Origin: Mucor racemosus
Taxonomy: Eukaryota > Mucoromycota > Mucoromycetes > Mucorales > Mucoraceae
Length of the DNA: 64,000 bases
Direction: 5' to 3'
NCBI GenBank assembly: GCA_027405735.1
Contig: JAPEHQ010000013.1
Coordinates: 62,001 to 126,000, forward strand
The position numbers and the translations under genes are program-made. Shown in pieces: positions 60,260 through 64,000 of the stretch. How positions within the stretch are numbered: position 1 is the stretch's first letter; every line of letters begins with the position of its first letter. Under the pieces are notes generated by a model. It did no database searches and was not told where the DNA came from. It saw only the letters and a program-made list of their open reading frames with translations.

Positions 60260-60706
60260 TGTTGTAAATGTATGTAATAAAGAAAGATAAGTACGTGAGA
60301 ATTGGTCAATCTTTATTCAATATAAAAAACGAGATCGGGAAATCAAAATGAAGGGTGAATGTCTACTGCTATTTATTATATTTGATTTAAGGATTGCTTA
60401 CACGCCTGTCTAGAACAGTGTTCTCATACTAAAATTTAGTGTCAATCCTCACTTATGCTAATGTAATTATATTCAGATATAGATGATCAGTCTAAAGTCT
60501 TTAGTTGCTCTTGGCAACACTAATTATTAATATTCTTTACTTTCTATCTTTTATTGTAAGTCTAGATTATCAGAACTTAGCTTATGTGATTACCAGGGTA
60601 ATCATTTACAGTGTTTATATGACACATATGCTAAATATGTTAAGGCATAGTTTATTTTCATATTTAAAATACGATTTAAGGTACATTTATATATGCAAAT
60701 ACAACA
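60260..60706 (-). mobile_element. Solo LTR, 447 bp
   Basis: Outer ends TGTTGTAAATG and ATACAACA form a short inverted repeat. Flanks are TTCAA (60255-60259) and TTCCA (60707-60711), a 5-bp duplication with one change. The uninterrupted sequence GATTCAAGCTTATTACTG is present in copies 1 and 2 (about 2063 and 11542). TATATAAATG and AATAAAG read in order on the minus strand, which sets the orientation. Confidence 0.75.
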
Positions 60707-60824
60707 TTCCAGCTTATTACTGTAAATCTTTATACATGTTAATATTGTGTGGTAGTTTATTTTATGACAATATAGTCTTACTTAATAATTAATGCGCCAG
60801 AGGTGATTTACATTGAGTTTTATT

Positions 60825-61030
60825 CTTACCTCCCCAATATCATAATCATAATTATAAACATGGCCATCACTGGAACCTATTGCCGCCTTTTACCCTCTTT
60901 GTCCCAAGACAATTTATTTAATACTTTACCATCCAGAACTATCTTAAGTACTTACAAATGGTTCCTCGGTATTTGCATTCAAACCAGATAAATCAAATTG
61001 ACTGGTTCTTTCTACAGTTAGTATCAAACG
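60825..61030 (-). pseudogene. Dynein intermediate-chain exon relic, copy 3
   Basis: Same position in element A as the other two relics. The minus-strand words AVIG(S)SDGHVYNYDYDIGE and the N-terminal part of the exon are degraded by stops and indels. The upstream side agrees with copy 1, not copy 2. Confidence 0.6.
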
Positions 61031-61079
61031 TATCATCAGCCCGTTTTACGATAAATGTCAATATCGTATATTTTCAGGT

Positions 61080-62270
61080 TTGATAAATAATACTTAAAAA
61101 AGAGTACAATTAAAAGAGAATGAGTAATAAATCAGGTCCTCAATTGCATAATGAAAAAAAGATATCGTTTATCTAGATATAAACGTATGGCCTGCAGTAA
61201 ATAGAAAATGTAAAAATAAAAGCAGTAGAAATACAATTATAATCAGCCAAAGTTTTTATTGTTTAGATATACGAAATAAAGACTGCAGTAAAATATGGGT
61301 GTAAAAAGCGATAAAGAATACTGTTAAAATCCTTCTTTATTAAAATATAGATATTGTGCAATTAAATGGTTATTCTACGTCTCTATTTACAGTAGATTAT
61401 TTGGTGATTATTTACTATCTTGCAATTACATTGCAATTGTCAACGATTCCATTAATTTTGAGTATAAATGTTGGGTTGTTTGGTTATTGATTTGGTGGAT
61501 CAAGAACGGTGTTTTAAATATAGTTTGTCAATCATGCTTTCAGAACAGCCCTTACTTGTTCTACTTGATAAGCATGTACTTTTTGTATCTATCTTTTATT
61601 TGGGATATCCCACATTACTTTAGTATTTTGGCATCTCTTATTTGAGTATTATACCCTTGCTATCTTTATGCAATTGTCTATTTACTATATAGTCTTTATC
61701 TTTGATAGCATGGTTTCAAATGAGATAACATTTAATTTAGGTATTTTATGATGGGAATCTAGCTTAGTTCACTTCAAAACCAAGAATTAAAATCGGAATT
61801 CAATATATTTATTGCGTATATTTTTTAAAGAAAAAATAAGATAAGCTCTAATCAAACGTATAATGGGTCATGTATTTATATGTTTTAGGAGCGCGGATAT
61901 TGGATGGATATCCAATTTGACCAGAGCCAGTAAAAGCAAGAGATCCAAAGTTAAGTATATACAAAATATTCTTGATCGAGCAATAGACTTAAAAATTCTT
62001 CTGCATCATGAATAATCAGCTCATTTAGAGTGTCCCATACCTATTTCTAGTTGGCTGATTCTTAAAGAATATACCAACCCTTGGATTAATTGTCACAAAA
62101 CCCCTCATACCTATTCCCAATGTTGAAATGAAGTTTACAGCATCATTCATCGTATTTCCCCCATCTACGACCAAGTCTGGATAATCCATTTATAACTCTA
62201 AAAGTAAATGATACCATCAATCCTATTTCCATTATGCAATCCCTAATGCTCGTTAATCTAGTCTATCCTA
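61080..62270. repeat. Mixed repeat region
   Basis: About 61325-61580 is the reverse complement of the LTR-like segment at 4750-5010 (AGGGCTGTTCTGAAAGCATG on the minus strand). The rest has no gene and no clear family assignment. Confidence 0.45.
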
Positions 62271-62910
62271 AACATTTATTATGACAGATTTCTGAAGATT
62301 TAAAATAATTGAAAAAGTATGAGGGTATTTATAGTGATTTGGAAAACTTGGATACTGTACCATCAGACTTAAATGGGTTTATATTTAGCAATCTTCTAGT
62401 TTTGAGCACATTGTTATTGATTTAATACTTTAATAGGTAAATCATGCAGAGAATTGATCATAAGGGATTGATGTCAAGTGTGACAATATCGACCTTTTGA
62501 AAAATGGTTGTTTATTATTGTTATATCTATCTTTTGTAATCTTGAATTAAGATGCAATTTTTATATGCTTGAACCTTATTTATATTGATAGTGCAACTTC
62601 AATATAGATGAGTAGTTGCATAGATTGATATCTTTGTTTATTATTATCATTAATTTGGATAGAATTCTATTTTGATATATATGTTGTTTGTGTAATTGAT
62701 TGCACCGTGATCAAGGGTGCTATCATCTATACAACGACATGTATGGTTCAAAAAGGTATTTCATATTTTTAGCATGCGTTTTTTATTGTGTTCAATTAAA
62801 GCGTTTGTTTATTATTGTTGTTCACATTTCAAGTGGCGTCATATTTTATGAGCGACACTTGGAAATTAGGTTATTTTATTATTATCAAGCGTTTTTAGTA
62901 TGTAAATCCA
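62270..62910 (-). repeat. Dispersed repeat block D, reverse copy without the hAT insertion
   Basis: Reverse complement of 32340-33560 minus 32774-33260; supplies the empty site for the hAT-like MITE near 62470-62490. Confidence 0.7.
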
Positions 62911-62924
62911 CTGCATGGCCTTTT

Positions 62925-63340
62925 ATATTGATTTGACATTGAGATCCTCCTGAGATGTAATTTAAGGCACTATTGAACCATTAGATCCGTGATCTGTTTG
63001 GTAGTAATCTATGGATTTAAATGGATCAATCATAATTTAACCCTTCTTGCAGAGCTTGTGAGTTGCCTTGTTTCAATGTTGCGCTAAATGTGCTTGGATG
63101 TTGATTTGATAGCTACTTGATTGATTAACCGTTGGGATAAAATACTATGGTGTCATAATTGAGGCCCAAGCGTTCTCGGTAGTTACTAGATTAAACTTAA
63201 TACGCTAGGAGTTTCTTATACAGTATCCGATATCAAGGCTTTGAACTTCAATGCATGTCGTAGTCAATAGATTGTAAGATGTATTGATACTGTAGAAGGT
63301 GATAACATATGGCACTTGGCGGCATACAACATAGTTTATG
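62925..63340 (-). repeat. Dispersed block shared with 28250-28700
   Basis: Reverse complement of 28250-28700. Landmarks include the words GGATGTTGATTTGATAGCTA and CATGTCGTAGTCAATA. No gene. Confidence 0.6.
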
Positions 63341-63660
63341 AGTCATATTTTTGCCAATGGCCACTCTTCCAAAAAAGGCCGAACAACCTCCGGAAGCGGC
63401 CATCTAATGATATTTCCAAGCTTTAAAGCTCTAGAAGAAATCACCGGACGGCCCGGACACGGTTGTTTAAATATTCCAAGCAGCTATAAGATGCAGGTAT
63501 CGAAATTTTATACAGAAATCAAGGGTCGGCTGTATTGCTATTAATTATTCAAAGGCTTATTTTAAGTAAAGCATAAATACAACCTACAACTTTATTAGCT
63601 TAATAACGGATTTAACTTGAAAAGTATAAGATGATACAACCAGATTCAAAAAAATTCCAT
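63335..63660 (-). repeat. Dispersed repeat C, copy 2 (reverse)
   Basis: Reverse complement of 45780-46110. The frame at 63338-63544 lies entirely inside it and is not kept in the other copy. Confidence 0.65.
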
Positions 63661-63697
63661 AAAATCACAAATTTAAAGGATTTATATATAAAAGCAC

Positions 63698-64000
63698 TAC
63701 GGCTGACCTGTGCTGCACAAGATAATTTTGTTGTGCTTAGGTGGGCTGCATCACTATAGCCTGAACTGTTGTGCCCACTAAATATGGCTAAAAAGATAAC
63801 AAGATGGACATGGGCGGCACAACAAAAGAAACTGCACACAAGCACAACGCTAAGCCTGTATGTGCAGAATTATAAATTCTCTCCATGTGCATGACATTAA
63901 TCCCATGTGTGCATAATAGTAGAATTGCCCATAAGCATATACCATTATCCCTATTTGTGCAGCATAATAACAAAATCTGACCATGAGCATAATGAGCTAA
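63698..64000 (+). repeat. Dispersed element A, copy 5 (start only)
   Basis: Repeats 56243-56545 closely (TGACCTGTGCTGCACAAGAT, then the TGTGCATAATAGTAGAATTG segment). It continues past the window end. Confidence 0.75.

Larger units (their letters stand above)
56240..61080 (+). repeat. Dispersed element A, copy 4 (with three nested insertions)
   Basis: Collinear with copy 1 from about 241 to 2400 once the insertions at 56697-57042, 58394-60038 and 60260-60706 are removed. The first ~300 bp is repeated again at 63698-64000, showing that another copy starts at the window's right edge. Confidence 0.75.

Noticed and set aside
61880..61960. Possible 5S rRNA or tRNA because of GGAGCGCGGATATTGGATGG
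   Set aside because: No matching A/B box spacing, no cloverleaf pairing and no 5S consensus around it. I found no convincing tRNA or rRNA anywhere in the window.

Overview
The window looks like the nuclear genome of a Mucoromycota (Mucorales-like) fungus. It is AT-rich, has many very short introns (about 45-100 bp), long homopolymer T/A tracts, and single-copy eukaryotic housekeeping genes (eIF2-beta, coatomer zeta, Grr1, Mdv1, PEPCK, STRAP). I cannot name the species from sequence alone.

Layout. Positions 1-7680 are repeats: a dispersed element with a captured dynein intermediate-chain exon, a second ~2.8-kb repeat family, and a small TA-flanked MITE. Positions 7682-9245 hold a convergent pair, an isochorismatase-family hydrolase and a COA8-like cytochrome-oxidase assembly factor. 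Positions 9250-12640 are repeats again, including the best-preserved dynein exon and a perfect 45-bp-arm hairpin. Positions 12649-16645 hold the most notable gene: an apparently intact, intron-containing Fanzor-family (eukaryotic TnpB-like, RNA-guided-nuclease-type) gene with a complete candidate RuvC triad and a zinc ribbon. Positions 17666-24460 are a compact gene island: MDV1, GRR1, a small coiled-coil protein and eIF2-beta. Positions 25154-26232 hold a second, broken Fanzor-family copy, truncated by a repeat. Positions 26232-35390 are nested transposons, including a solo LTR with its target duplication and a hAT-like MITE with an 8-bp duplication.

Positions 35401-53000 form the second gene island: an orphan reading frame, a PP2C phosphatase, a WOPR (Gti1/Pac2) regulator, PEPCK, a STRAP WD40 protein, a U11/U12-25K (SNRNP25) homologue, a two-finger C2H2 protein and coatomer zeta. 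Positions 54160-64000 are repeats: another copy of the dynein-exon element interrupted by two solo LTRs and a dead Tc1/mariner element with 214-bp inverted repeats. Each insertion can be defined base-by-base against the uninterrupted copies elsewhere in the window.

The genes do not form one pathway. They are ordinary fungal housekeeping genes (translation, vesicle coat, gluconeogenesis, mitochondrial fission and respiration, ubiquitin ligation, splicing, signalling, transcription) between transposon-rich blocks. Points for follow-up are the Fanzor pair, the dynein exon capture, the hairpin beside the Fanzor gene, the GC-AG introns in at least three host genes, and the sign of a minor spliceosome. 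All exon coordinates were read by eye from splice consensus and reading frame; none has been tested against transcripts.
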